Positions 34,259 through 42,533 of a DNA stretch of 45,410 nt are shown in pieces (positions within the stretch are counted from its first letter, which is position 1; every line of letters begins with the position of its first letter). The notes beneath the pieces are model-generated. The model worked only from the letters and a program-made list of their open reading frames with translations, did not search any database and was not told the DNA's origin. This stretch comes from a bacterium (lineage in GTDB: Bacteria > Planctomycetota > Planctomycetia > Pirellulales > UBA1268): positions 1 to 45,410 of the forward strand of contig JAPOJV010000009.1 of NCBI GenBank assembly GCA_029978085.1, read 5' to 3'. Both the position numbers and the translations under genes were made by a program.

Positions 34259-36220
34259 ATGCATGCATGTTTCCGCAGTCTCGTTTCCTCCGCTCGCCTG
34301 ACCGGACGGGCCTCCATCCTGGCAGCGATCACGGTCGCGGCCGTCGCGGCACCAGTCGCCGCCCAGCTGCCGGCTGACCGGCTCGTGCAACTCGCCGACG
34401 ATGCGACGAACGCGGCCCAGACATTCCAGCCCCCCTCTGCCACCGCCCTCGATGCCGCCGCCGGCAATCTGCGTCAGGCACTCCAGCCGCTCGACACTCT
34501 CCTCGCCCGCAGCAAGAGCGGCGCCGACTGGCGGGAGTATCTCGACTGGCCCACGCTCCAGGCTCAGGCGGCTTCTGGCGCCGCCGCCGATCCCGCCGCG
34601 CTGCGGAAGCTCGTCGATCTGTTGAGCGCCACCGAGACCGGCCTCGACATGCCCGACTTCGTGCGGGTGCGGAAGGCGGCCAACCGCTACGCGGAGGCTG
34701 CCGATGCCGCCCGGGGCGCGGGTGCCGACCGGTTCGCCCAACGACTCCAGACGCTTTCGACCGCGCTTCGCAAGGCGGCCGAGACCGGCTCCGCCGACGA
34801 CCTCGCCACCGTGGCCCCGACGCTCGAGCGGCTCGCCATGGCCGAGCAGGCTCCGGGCCTCGTGCACTCCGTGCGGTCGAGCTTCAACCGGCCCAACATG
34901 CTGTTCGCCGTGCATGAGAACCTGTTCGCCGAGGCGGTGAACCGGCCGGTGGATCAGGTGGTGTCGATCAACGAGAACGTGCTCGGCACGCGCGTTCGCG
35001 GCACGGGCCACACCACGGGCATGGTCCGGCTCGACTTCGTGCCGGCCCACGACCGGGCCGTGTTCGATCTCGTGCTGGCCGCGCGGGCTTTCTCCACCAC
35101 CCGCGGCTCGCAGGGGCCCGTGACGGTGTGCACGCAGGGCACGACCGATCTGATGGCCCGCCGCAGGATCTTCCTCACGGAGCATTCCGTCTCGGCGTCC
35201 CCGGTCGAGGCCTCCGCCGACACGCACACCGACGTGACGGGGATCGGGGTCAACAAGAACTTCGGCAAGAAGCTGATCCGGCGGATCGCAACGAAGAAGA
35301 TCGCCGAGACGAAGCCGAAGGCGGAGGCGATCGCCGAGGGGCGGGCCCGCGACCGGCTGCGGCAGCAGTTCTCGGAGCAGACGGAGCCGGCGCTCGCCCA
35401 GTTCCGCGATCAGTTCCAGTCGCGGGTGCGCGGACCGCTCGAGGCCCGTGGCCTCTATCCCGAGATGCTGCACCTCAACACCACCGACTCCGAGCTGGTG
35501 GTGACGGCCCGCAAGTCCCTCGCCAACCAGCTCTCGGCCGCGAGTCTCCCGCCGACGCTCGGCTCGCACAACCTGCTGACGGCGCGGGTGCACGAGTCGG
35601 CCGTGAACAACGTGCTCGAGCAGAAGTTCAGCGGGCGGATTCTCCGCCAGGCCGACGTCGACGCGCTGGCGAAGGAGATGAAGGGGAGCATGCCCGAGTC
35701 GCTCGGCAGCGATCCCGACCAGCCGCCATGGGAGGTGACGTTCGCCAAGCAGCGGCCGATCAGCATCTCGACGGCCGATGGCCGCGTGAAGCTGATGGTT
35801 CGCGGCGACAAGTTCGTGTCGGGCGACCGCGAGTTCCCGGGCATGGACATCTGGGCCACCTACGCCATCGGCCACGCGCCGCAGGGGATCATGCTCGTCC
35901 GCGAGGGGGACGTGCAGATCTATCCACCCGGGTTCGTGCCCGGCGGCGGTGAGAAGCTCAGCCCGGCCGAGACGTCGCTGCGGCGGATTCTCCAGCGGCG
36001 GTTCGACAAGCTCTTCAAGTCGGAGATCGAGATCCCCGACCTGCCGCTTCAGGGTGAACTCGCCGCCGCCGGTCCGCTGCCGCTCAACGAGCTCGTGGCC
36101 CGTCGGGACGGCTGGATCGCCGCCGGCTGGCGAAAGAAGGACCCGGTCGTACACGAGACGATCATCGGCGAAACGGTGATCGGGGAGACGGTGGTTCGCG
36201 AGGCATCGTTCGTGCGGTAA
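34259..36220 (+). CDS. Large secreted protein of unknown function, 653 aa
   Basis: The signal peptide is ARLTGRASILAAITVAAVAAPVAAQ (cleavage near residue 35). The first third is helical with Ala-rich amphipathic segments. Around residues 215-330 there is a beta-rich part (MLFAVHENLFAEAVNRPVDQVVSINENVLGTRVRGTG, then MVRLDFVPAHDRAVFDLVLAARAFSTT). A basic helix-rich region (FGKKLIRRIATKKIAETKPKAEAIAEGRA) and a final beta domain follow (PWEVTFAKQRPISISTADGRVKLMVRGDKF). The C-terminus carries a short tandem repeat, IIGETVIGETVV. I do not recognise a family. There is no lipobox, PEP-CTERM or zinc motif. It is flanked by repeat clusters D and E and seems to be transcribed alone. Confidence 0.65.
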   Translation: MHACFRSLVSSARLTGRASILAAITVAAVAAPVAAQLPADRLVQLADDATNAAQTFQPPSATALDAAAGNLRQALQPLDTLLARSKSGADWREYLDWPTLQAQAASGAAADPAALRKLVDLLSATETGLDMPDFVRVRKAANRYAEAADAARGAGADRFAQRLQTLSTALRKAAETGSADDLATVAPTLERLAMAEQAPGLVHSVRSSFNRPNMLFAVHENLFAEAVNRPVDQVVSINENVLGTRVRGTGHTTGMVRLDFVPAHDRAVFDLVLAARAFSTTRGSQGPVTVCTQGTTDLMARRRIFLTEHSVSASPVEASADTHTDVTGIGVNKNFGKKLIRRIATKKIAETKPKAEAIAEGRARDRLRQQFSEQTEPALAQFRDQFQSRVRGPLEARGLYPEMLHLNTTDSELVVTARKSLANQLSAASLPPTLGSHNLLTARVHESAVNNVLEQKFSGRILRQADVDALAKEMKGSMPESLGSDPDQPPWEVTFAKQRPISISTADGRVKLMVRGDKFVSGDREFPGMDIWATYAIGHAPQGIMLVREGDVQIYPPGFVPGGGEKLSPAETSLRRILQRRFDKLFKSEIEIPDLPLQGELAAAGPLPLNELVARRDGWIAAGWRKKDPVVHETIIGETVIGETVVREASFVR

Positions 36221-36241
36221 CCGCAGGTGCGTTCCGTTCCG

Positions 36242-36311
36242 GCGTGGGCAAGTCACGCCGTGACTTGCATTCCGGTCACGGCGTGACCGGGCTACCGTCA
36301 CCGGCCTACGG
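36242..36311 (+). repeat. Family-1 palindromic repeat, cluster E
   Basis: The core at 36253 is flanked by GCAAG/CTTGC, with the terminal core at 36276 (23 bases). The closing GGCCTACGG holds the thiolase stop codon (TAG on the minus strand, 36308-36306). The leader CCGCAGGTGCGT (36221-36232) also occurs at 9551. Confidence 0.88.
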
Positions 36312-37493
36312 CCGCTCGACCAGGATCGCGATGCCTTGCCCGAGGCCGATGCACATCGTGGCCAGACCGTAACGACCGCCGGAGTCGCGGAGCGAGTGAA
36401 GGAGCGTCGTGGCCAGCCGGGCGCCGCTCGCGCCGAGCGGATGGCCGATCGCAATCGCTCCGCCACGAACATTGACCCGCGCGGGATCGAGGCCCAGTTC
36501 GTCGATGCAGTGGATCGCCTGGGCGGCGAAGGCCTCGCTCAGTTCGACGAAGTCGATGTCGGCGAGCGTGATGCCGAGTCGGGCCACTCTCGCCAGCAGC
36601 TTCCGCGTGGCCGCGATCGGACCCGTGCCCATCACGGCCGGCGGCACGCCCGTCACCGCCGTCGCCACGATGCGGGCCAACGGCTCGAGCCCCTGCCGGG
36701 CCGCCTCGGCCTCCGACATCAGAAGCACGGCCGCCGCGCCGTCGCTCACCGGTGCGCTCGTGGCCGCGGTCACCGTGCCGAGCTTCGGCAGGAACACCGG
36801 CTCGAGCGCAGCCATCGCCTCCAGGCTCGTGTCGCGACGGATCGACTGATCGGCCACCGCCTCGATCACACCGCCCGCCTCATCATGACCCAGCACCCGC
36901 ACGATCTCGTCGTCGAAGAGGCCGGCATCGGCCGCCCGCACGGCCTTCGCGTGGCTCTCCAGGGCAAACTCTTCCTGCCGCCGGCGCGAGATGCCGTGGG
37001 TCGCGGCGAGGTGCTCCGCCGTGAGTCCCATCGAGAGCATGCCGCGGCTGGTGCGGGCCAGCACGCGGGGATGAATGTCGACCGCCGACTCCATCGGCAG
37101 GTGCTGCATGTGCTCCACGCCGCCGGCCACCTGCACGTTCTCGGCGCCGGCCGCGATCGCGTGGGCGGCGCGGGCGATCGCCTCGAGTGACGAGCCGCAG
37201 AGGCGGTTGATCGTCGCACCGGCCGTCGCCAGTGGCAGGCCCGCCATCAGCGCCGCGCACCGCGCCACGTTGCCCCCGAGTTCGCCCCGCTGCTGCGTGG
37301 CGCCGAGGATCACGTCTTCGACCGTGGCCGGATCGACGCCGCTCCGCTCGACCACGCCCTGCACCACGGCGGTGGCGAGTTCGTCGCCGCGAACGTGTCG
37401 AAACAGACCGCGGTCGGCGTGCGACCGGCCGATCGCGGTGCGGCAGCAGGCGATGACGACCGGCGTGGTGGCGGGATCGCGAAGCGATGGCAT
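36306..37493 (-). CDS. fadA: Acetyl-CoA C-acyltransferase (beta-oxidation thiolase), 395 aa
   Basis: Cleaves 3-ketoacyl-CoA to acetyl-CoA and a shortened acyl-CoA. The nucleophile is Cys99 in INRLCGSSLEAI. The other catalytic residues are in GGAIAIGHPLGASG (His near 347) and TMCIGLGQGIAI (second Cys near 380). SDGAAAVLLMSE and the NEAF-like ELSEAFAAQ loop are intact, with Ser where NEAF has Asn. Length is normal. The ATG at 37493 lies 22 bases after the stop of the multifunctional gene, so the two form a fadB/J-fadA operon. Biosynthetic acetoacetyl-CoA thiolase is the main alternative, but the operon favours degradation. Confidence 0.9.
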   Translation of the reverse strand: MPSLRDPATTPVVIACCRTAIGRSHADRGLFRHVRGDELATAVVQGVVERSGVDPATVEDVILGATQQRGELGGNVARCAALMAGLPLATAGATINRLCGSSLEAIARAAHAIAAGAENVQVAGGVEHMQHLPMESAVDIHPRVLARTSRGMLSMGLTAEHLAATHGISRRRQEEFALESHAKAVRAADAGLFDDEIVRVLGHDEAGGVIEAVADQSIRRDTSLEAMAALEPVFLPKLGTVTAATSAPVSDGAAAVLLMSEAEAARQGLEPLARIVATAVTGVPPAVMGTGPIAATRKLLARVARLGITLADIDFVELSEAFAAQAIHCIDELGLDPARVNVRGGAIAIGHPLGASGARLATTLLHSLRDSGGRYGLATMCIGLGQGIAILVERP

Positions 37494-37515
37494 GCGGGAG
37501 AGTCTCGCGTGGGGG

Positions 37516-39684
37516 TCAGGCCGTGAACCGGCCACCGGTGCGGGCGAGCGCCATGAGCCGCTCCGTGGGAATCATGCGTGGACCGAGATCGGCCAGCGGC
37601 TCCAGCCGCCGCAGCACCTCTGAGGGACCGAGCGTGTCGGCCCAGGCGAGCAGGCCGCCGCGAAACGGCGGAAACCCGAGGGCATGGATCACGGCCAGGT
37701 CGATGTCGGCAGGATCCCGCACGATCCCTTCGTCGACCGCCCGCACCGCCTCCAGGAGCATCGGGAGGAGGAGGCGATCGGCGATGGTGCGATCGGTCGT
37801 TTCCCGCGGGGCCACGGCGTAGCGGTCGAGCACCCTGCGGCCCTCGGGATCGACGCCGATGATCCGGGCCTTCTGATCGGCGCCCGAGTAGCGATAGAAG
37901 CCCGAGCCCGTCTTGCGGCCCAGCCGCCCCGACTTCACCAGCGCGGGGATCAGCGGTGAGGCCTCGATTCGATCGCCGTAGGCGGCGCTGAGCACGAGGC
38001 CGGCGTAGAAGGCGGTGTCGAGGCCGATCATGTCGTAGAGCTCGATCGGCCCCATCGGCATGCCGAAGCCCCGGGCCACGCGATCGATCCGCGCGGGATC
38101 GATTCCCTCCCGCACGAGTTCCGTCGCCTCGTGGAGATAGGGCATCAGCACGCGGTTGACGAGGAAGCCGGGGCTGTCGCGGACCACGATCGGGCACTTG
38201 CCGAGCCGCTTCGCCAGCGCCACGGCCGTCGCTACCGTGGCATCGCTCGTGGCCGGCCCACGGACCACCTCCACGAGCGTCATGCGGCGGACGGGGTTGA
38301 AGAAGTGGATGCCGCAGAAGCGGGTCGGGTCGGTGACGGCCTCGGCCAGCCGCGTGATCGGGTTGGTCGAGGTGTTGGTGGCGATCACCGTGTCGGGCCC
38401 GACCGCCCGTTCGATGTCGGCGAGCACGGCGGTCTTGACGTCGGGCCGCTCCGTCACGCTCTCGATGACGAGATCGGCGCCGGCGATCGCCGCCAGCTGC
38501 GTGGCCGTGCGGAGCCCGCCGGCCAGCGCGAGCGCCCGCGCCGGGTCGGTGCGTTTCGTGGCCCGATCCCAGGCCGCCTCGTCGAGGATGCCCGGCACGC
38601 TCGCGGCGAGCGTCTGGGCGTTGACATCGACGAGCGTCACCGGCACGTCGGCCCGCAGATGGCTCGCCGCGATGCCGGCGCCCATGATGCCCGCCCCCAC
38701 GACCGCCGCGGTTTGCACCTCCGCCGGCGTCACGTCGCCCGCCACGCCGGAATCGTGGCGATTCCGCTCGCCGATCCGAAACACGCGCACGAGCTGCGCC
38801 GACACCGGCGTGGCCGCGAGCTTCGCGAAGGCCTGCGACTCGATTGCGCCGGCGGCAGCCGCATCGACGTCGCTGCCGGCCAGGATCGTCTGCAGGATGG
38901 CGGGGGGCGCGGGATAGTGGCCGCCGGTGCGGCCCAGGATCACCGCCGCGGTCGTCGCTTCCAGAAATGCCCGCTCCTGCGGGTCGAGCGCGACGGGCTC
39001 CACCTGCCGCCGGCGGCGGGCGGCGATGCCGCCAGTGGTGGTCTCCACATCGATCAGCTGACGGGCAGTTTCGAGAGCCTGTTCACTGGGCACACAGGCG
39101 TCGACGAGGCCGAGCCGTGCTGCGGCTTCCGCCGTGACGCTCTCCCCGGCCGCGGCGAGTTCGATGGCCGGCCCGGGGCCGATCAGTCGCGGCAGCCGCA
39201 CCGTGCCCCCCCAGCCCGGCAGCAGGCCGAGCTTCACCTCGGGAAATCCGAGGCTCGTGTGGGAAGCCGTCGTCGCCACTCGGAGGTCGCAGGCCAGCGC
39301 CAGTTCCAGGCCTCCCCCGAGACAGACGCCGTCGATCACCGCCACGCTCGGCCAGGGGGCCGCCGAGAGCCGGGCGAAGAGGCTCCGGCCGGCGTCGCAC
39401 AGCCGGGCGATTTCCGCCGCCGGCAGATCACGGAGGGCGTCGAGGCGGGAGACGTCGGCGCCGGCGAAAAACGACCCCTCGCGGCCCGACCGCAGCACGA
39501 GGCCCCGGGGGATCAGCCGCCCGGACGACCGTTCGAGGTCGTCGAGGGCTGCGGCCAGGTCGGCCAGAAATCGGGGCGTGATCACGTTGTGCCGGTGATC
39601 CGGCACGGTGAACGTGAACACGACGAGGCCGTCGGAATGCCGTTCGACCGCGAGCGTGGCGGGATCGCGGACGGATGCCGGCAT
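37516..39684 (-). CDS. fadJ: Multifunctional enoyl-CoA hydratase / 3-hydroxyacyl-CoA dehydrogenase (FadB/FadJ-like), 722 aa
   Basis: The N-terminal crotonase domain has the oxyanion region SFFAGADVSRL, then GVCLGGGLELALACDLRVA and FPEVKLGLLPGWGGTVRL, which supply the two catalytic glutamates. The C-terminal dehydrogenase has the NAD motif AAVVGAGIMGAGIA, ESVTERPDVK, TNTSTNPIT and the catalytic His in GIHFFNPVRRMTLVEVV. The second helical domain is also complete (SPGFLVNRVLMPYL, FGMPMGPIELYDMIGLD, GFYRY). It performs hydration and oxidation in beta-oxidation and probably complexes with the adjacent thiolase. The ATG at 39684 begins MPASVRDPATLAVERH. It diverges from the DUF6580-like gene. The FadB versus FadJ choice is not resolvable from sequence alone. 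Confidence 0.9.
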   Translation of the reverse strand: MPASVRDPATLAVERHSDGLVVFTFTVPDHRHNVITPRFLADLAAALDDLERSSGRLIPRGLVLRSGREGSFFAGADVSRLDALRDLPAAEIARLCDAGRSLFARLSAAPWPSVAVIDGVCLGGGLELALACDLRVATTASHTSLGFPEVKLGLLPGWGGTVRLPRLIGPGPAIELAAAGESVTAEAAARLGLVDACVPSEQALETARQLIDVETTTGGIAARRRRQVEPVALDPQERAFLEATTAAVILGRTGGHYPAPPAILQTILAGSDVDAAAAGAIESQAFAKLAATPVSAQLVRVFRIGERNRHDSGVAGDVTPAEVQTAAVVGAGIMGAGIAASHLRADVPVTLVDVNAQTLAASVPGILDEAAWDRATKRTDPARALALAGGLRTATQLAAIAGADLVIESVTERPDVKTAVLADIERAVGPDTVIATNTSTNPITRLAEAVTDPTRFCGIHFFNPVRRMTLVEVVRGPATSDATVATAVALAKRLGKCPIVVRDSPGFLVNRVLMPYLHEATELVREGIDPARIDRVARGFGMPMGPIELYDMIGLDTAFYAGLVLSAAYGDRIEASPLIPALVKSGRLGRKTGSGFYRYSGADQKARIIGVDPEGRRVLDRYAVAPRETTDRTIADRLLLPMLLEAVRAVDEGIVRDPADIDLAVIHALGFPPFRGGLLAWADTLGPSEVLRRLEPLADLGPRMIPTERLMALARTGGRFTA

Positions 39685-39709
39685 GGCGAGGAGCTTTCGA
39701 CGGTTTCGC

Positions 39710-39737
39710 TTGCTCTGAGCGGGAAAACGGCTAGTGT
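39710..39737 (+). promoter_or_regulatory. Putative promoter of the DUF6580-like gene, overlapping a divergent -10
   Basis: TTGCTC (39710-39715), 16 bases, TAGTGT (39732-39737). Read on the other strand, TACACT (39738-39733) could serve as the -10 of the fadJ-fadA operon, so the two promoters would overlap. Confidence 0.4.
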
Positions 39738-39827
39738 ATCGGCTGTCGCGGAGAGCCCCAGAGGGGGTCCGCACGTCCCTGCGCCCGGTGCCAGGGCAGC
39801 CCACGCGCACGGAGGACGACCCCGCCC

Positions 39828-40511
39828 ATGTCCCACCCCACCGCCCCGCACGCCCGCGTTCACGGTTCCGCTGCCGGCAGCGACGCGGTTCTCGGCTCGC
39901 TGCGGAGCACTCCCGCTGCACTGGCGATCGTCTGGCTGGCGCTCGTCGCCCTCGGCGTGGCCGGCCGGCTCTGTCAGCCCACCTGGCACGTGACGCCGAT
40001 GGCGGCCGTAGCGTTGGCAGCCGGCGCCGTGTTTCCCAATCCGCTGGTGGCCGCGACGGTGCCGCTCGCCTCGCTCGTGGTAAGCAACTTCGGCCTGGAT
40101 GCGTACGAGAGCCTGCCGATGGCGGCCGTCGTGTTTGCGGCGACCGCGTGGCCGGTGCTGCTCGGCGGCCTGCTGCGGCGGATGGCGACAGGAAGCCGGG
40201 CTGCGGCGGTGATGGCCCTGCTCGCCGGGGCGCTCGCCAGTTCGCTCGTGTTTTTCCTGGCCACGAACCTCGCCTTCTGGTGGTTCACGGCTGAGTATCC
40301 GCACACGACTGAAGGGTTGCTGGCCTGCTTCGCGGCAGCACTCCCCTTTTACCGTTGGATGCCGGTGGGCGATGTGGCCTGGACCGCGGCCACGTTTGCG
40401 GGACTGGCTGCTCTGGCTCGGGCGGTCGATGTGGTCGCGTCGCGGCGGCTCCAGCCGCTGCCCGCAGCCGCACAAACGACGCCGGCCAAGCCCGCCAGCG
40501 ACGTGGCTTGA
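39828..40511 (+). CDS. Integral membrane protein, DUF6580-like, 227 aa
   Basis: After a soluble N-terminus of about 25 residues, five to six hydrophobic helices follow: ALAIVWLALVALGVAGRL, MAAVALAAGAVFPNPLVAATVPLASLVVS, LPMAAVVFAATAWPVLLGGLL, AAVMALLAGALASSLVFFLATNLAFWWF and a final VAWTAATFAGLAALARAV. The pattern THVTPMAAVALAAGA, then LVVSNF, then FFLATNLAFWWF and YPHTTEGLLACFAAALPF fits the DUF6580 family of small integral membrane proteins, which resembles ECF-transporter S components. The assignment is from memory of the pattern. Function unknown. It ends at TGA 40509-40511, which overlaps the TTGACT of the tRNA promoter. Confidence 0.6.
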   Translation: MSHPTAPHARVHGSAAGSDAVLGSLRSTPAALAIVWLALVALGVAGRLCQPTWHVTPMAAVALAAGAVFPNPLVAATVPLASLVVSNFGLDAYESLPMAAVVFAATAWPVLLGGLLRRMATGSRAAAVMALLAGALASSLVFFLATNLAFWWFTAEYPHTTEGLLACFAAALPFYRWMPVGDVAWTAATFAGLAALARAVDVVASRRLQPLPAAAQTTPAKPASDVA

Positions 40512-40535
40512 CTGGAATTCGAACGATTCAAGAAT
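40508..40535 (+). promoter_or_regulatory. Putative promoter of tRNA-Leu
   Basis: TTGACT (40508-40513), 16 bases, AAGAAT (40530-40535). The -35 overlaps the stop codon of the preceding gene. A start near 40542 gives a 25-base leader before the tRNA. Confidence 0.5.
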
Positions 40536-40566
40536 GGGGCGGTGGCTTTCGGGCCACGCTCACGCC

Positions 40567-40650
40567 GCGGGAATGGCGGAATTGGCAGACGCGCCAGGTT
40601 GAGGGCCTGGTGGTAGTAATACCGTGCAGGTTCAAGTCCTGTTTCCCGCA
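40567..40650 (+). tRNA. tRNA-Leu (anticodon GAG)
   Basis: The acceptor stem GCGGGAA (40567-40573) pairs with TTCCCGC (40643-40649), with discriminator A at 40650. The anticodon arm is CCAGG-TTGAGGG-CCTGG, with anticodon GAG at 40601-40603. A long variable arm marks it as class II, and the TTCAAGT T-loop is standard. It has 84 bases and no encoded CCA. It reads CUC/CUU, abundant leucine codons in this window. Confidence 0.96.
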
Positions 40651-40658
40651 GTACATAC

Positions 40659-40687
40659 GCAAAAAGGGCATCCATGCCCCTTTTTGC
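40659..40687 (+). terminator. Intrinsic terminator after tRNA-Leu
   Basis: The hairpin GCAAAAAGGGCAT-CC-ATGCCCCTTTTTGC has one bulged C. The A-run and T-run on the two sides make it usable in both directions. Confidence 0.85.
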
Positions 40688-40708
40688 TTTTGGGTCAGTG
40701 GTTTGTTA

Positions 40709-40728
40709 GGGCATCCATGCCCCTTTTT
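40709..40728 (+). terminator. Second, duplicated terminator hairpin upstream of the S1 gene
   Basis: GGGCAT-CC-ATGCCC followed by CTTTTT. The 24 bases from 40709 duplicate those at 40666-40689 exactly, 43 bases apart. Only 35 bases separate the T-run from the S1 start codon. Confidence 0.75.
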
Positions 40729-40763
40729 GCTTGAAGCTCGGCTGGGGTTGAGACGAGGAGTCG

Positions 40764-42383
40764 ATGGAATCGCCTGAAAGTGTTCCGGCGGCTGCCGATG
40801 CAGCTGCCGAGTCGACTCCGGCCCGACGGATCGCGATCGGCACGCAGCGAGCCGGAGCGAAGCCGCCGTCGCTCGCCCCGAAGTATCAATACATCTCGCC
40901 GCCGGCCGCCAAGCCGCAGACAGCGGAACCCGCAGCCGCAGACGCGGCCCCTGAATCGGCCGTGTCGCAGCCGGCCGCAGCAGCCCCCGCGCCGACCGCC
41001 CCCGCCGGTGACAAGCCCGCCCCGCCGGCTGGTGGCCGCGACCGCGGCGGCCGAGGCCGGCGCCGCGATCGGGACGCGAAGCCGTCGTTCACCGACGTGC
41101 TCCCGCCGGCGAAGCGAGTGGCCGTGCCCAGCCTCCGCGGTGCCCTCGACGAGGATCTCGAAGCCGACTACGAGGCGGCCCTCGGCGGCCTGGAAGTGGA
41201 TGCGCTCCTCGCAACCGCCACGCCGGCCCGGGTCGATGCCCCGCTCGATCCCGGTACGCGAGTGACTGGCACCGTTCTCTCCGTCGGTGCCGACACAGCC
41301 TTCATCGACCTCGGCGGCAATCGCCAGGGCGCGCTCAAGCTCGCGCCGCTGCACGACCGCGGCCAGGATCTGCCCGAGGTGGGTGCGACGATCGAGGTGT
41401 CGATCGGCAGCCGCAACGAGGAAGACAATCTCTACGAAGTCGCCCCGGCGAATCACGCCGTGGCCATCGAAGACTGGTCGCAGATCCAGGCGGGGATGAT
41501 CGTCGAGGCCCGCGTGGTTGCGGCCAACAAGGGAGGCCTCGAGTGTGAGGTCGCCGGTCTCCGCGGCTTCATGCCTGCGAGCCTCGTGAGCACCTGGCGG
41601 GTCGAGAACCTCGAGGAGATGGTGGGGCAGACACTCGAATCGCTCGTGACCGACATCGTGCCGGCCGCCCGCCGGCTCGTGCTCTCGCGGCGGGCCGTGA
41701 TCGAAAAGCAGGCCGCCGACGCCCGGGCGACGATGCTCGAAACACTCGAGCCGGGCACCGAGCTCGAGGGCACGGTGCGGAGCGTTCGCGACTTCGGCGC
41801 GTTCGTCGATATCGGCAGTGGTGTCGAGGGGCTCGTGCACGTGAGCGAGCTGTCGTGGGAGCGGGTGGCCAACCCTGCCGACGTGCTGCAGCCGGGCCAG
41901 AAGGTCCGCGTGATCGTGAAGAAGATCGATCCCCAGACCGGCAAGATCGGCCTCTCGGCCCGCGACCTCATCGAGAGCCCGTGGAAGCGGGCGGCGGTGA
42001 AGTATCACGTCGGCGCCACCGTGAAGGGCGTCGTGAGCAAGCTCGCCCAGTTCGGCGCCTTCGTGAAGCTGGAGCCCGGCGTCGAGGGGCTCGTGCACAT
42101 CTCTGAACTCGCCACGCGGCACATCCGCAGCGTGGCCGACGTCGTCCGCGAAGGCCAAGAGGTCGAGTGCCGCGTGCTGGCGATCGATCCCGATGAGCAG
42201 CGGCTCTCACTCTCGGTCAAGGCCCTGGCCCCGAAGCCGGCGGCCCAATCGGATGTGGCCGACCGCGCGGAGCCTGAGGCCGAAGAGCCGGCTCCGCCGC
42301 CCGTGGTGAAGAAGCGAACGTCGCCGCTCAAGGGCGGCCTCAGCAGCGACTCCCAGGGCGCGAAGTTCGGCCTGAAGTGGTAG
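40764..42383 (+). CDS. rpsA: S1-domain RNA-binding protein (ribosomal protein S1-like), 539 aa
   Basis: Four S1 (OB-fold) domains lie at about residues 160-230, 240-312, 329-400 and 414-490. The last two are the most canonical (GTVRSVRDFGAFVDIG...GLVHVSELSWER and GVVSKLAQFGAFVKLEPGVEGLVHISELA). The first 150 residues are low-complexity Ala/Pro with an Arg/Gly patch (GGRDRGGRGRRRDRD) that may add RNA affinity. S1 recruits mRNA to the 30S subunit. Four domains rather than six and the long disordered N-terminus differ from the Escherichia coli protein, so another translation-associated S1 protein is possible. GAGGAG precedes the ATG by three bases. The TAG stop is the first triplet of repeat cluster F. 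Confidence 0.8.
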   Translation: MESPESVPAAADAAAESTPARRIAIGTQRAGAKPPSLAPKYQYISPPAAKPQTAEPAAADAAPESAVSQPAAAAPAPTAPAGDKPAPPAGGRDRGGRGRRRDRDAKPSFTDVLPPAKRVAVPSLRGALDEDLEADYEAALGGLEVDALLATATPARVDAPLDPGTRVTGTVLSVGADTAFIDLGGNRQGALKLAPLHDRGQDLPEVGATIEVSIGSRNEEDNLYEVAPANHAVAIEDWSQIQAGMIVEARVVAANKGGLECEVAGLRGFMPASLVSTWRVENLEEMVGQTLESLVTDIVPAARRLVLSRRAVIEKQAADARATMLETLEPGTELEGTVRSVRDFGAFVDIGSGVEGLVHVSELSWERVANPADVLQPGQKVRVIVKKIDPQTGKIGLSARDLIESPWKRAAVKYHVGATVKGVVSKLAQFGAFVKLEPGVEGLVHISELATRHIRSVADVVREGQEVECRVLAIDPDEQRLSLSVKALAPKPAAQSDVADRAEPEAEEPAPPPVVKKRTSPLKGGLSSDSQGAKFGLKW

Positions 42384-42511
42384 CCCGGTCACAGTAGCCC
42401 GGTCACGCCGTGACCGGAACACAAGTCACAGCGTGACTTGCCCACACCGGAACACAAGTCACAGCGTGACTTGCCCACACCGGAACACAAGTCACGGAGT
42501 GACGGGCCTAC
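42381..42511 (-). repeat. Family-1 palindromic repeat, cluster F (reverse orientation, 33-base period)
   Basis: Read on the minus strand, three units carry cores at 42502-42492, 42469-42459 and 42436-42426 (33 and 33 bases). The terminal TCACGGCGTGA is at 42413-42403 (23 bases) and two CGGGCTAC tails follow. The two inner cores are TCACGCTGTGA, keeping pairing as G-T. The tail's TAG on the plus strand is the stop codon of the S1 gene. It is the only cluster in this orientation. Confidence 0.9.
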
Positions 42512-42533
42512 ATGAAGCATGCGGACTACGGGG
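42511..42533. repeat. Decayed copy of repeat family 2
   Basis: GCATGCGGACTACGGGG (42517-42533) matches the right arm and tail of the family-2 hairpins, but the left arm is shortened to CATGAA, so no full stem forms. The serS stop codon (TAG on the minus strand, 42528-42526) lies inside GGACTACGG. Confidence 0.5.
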
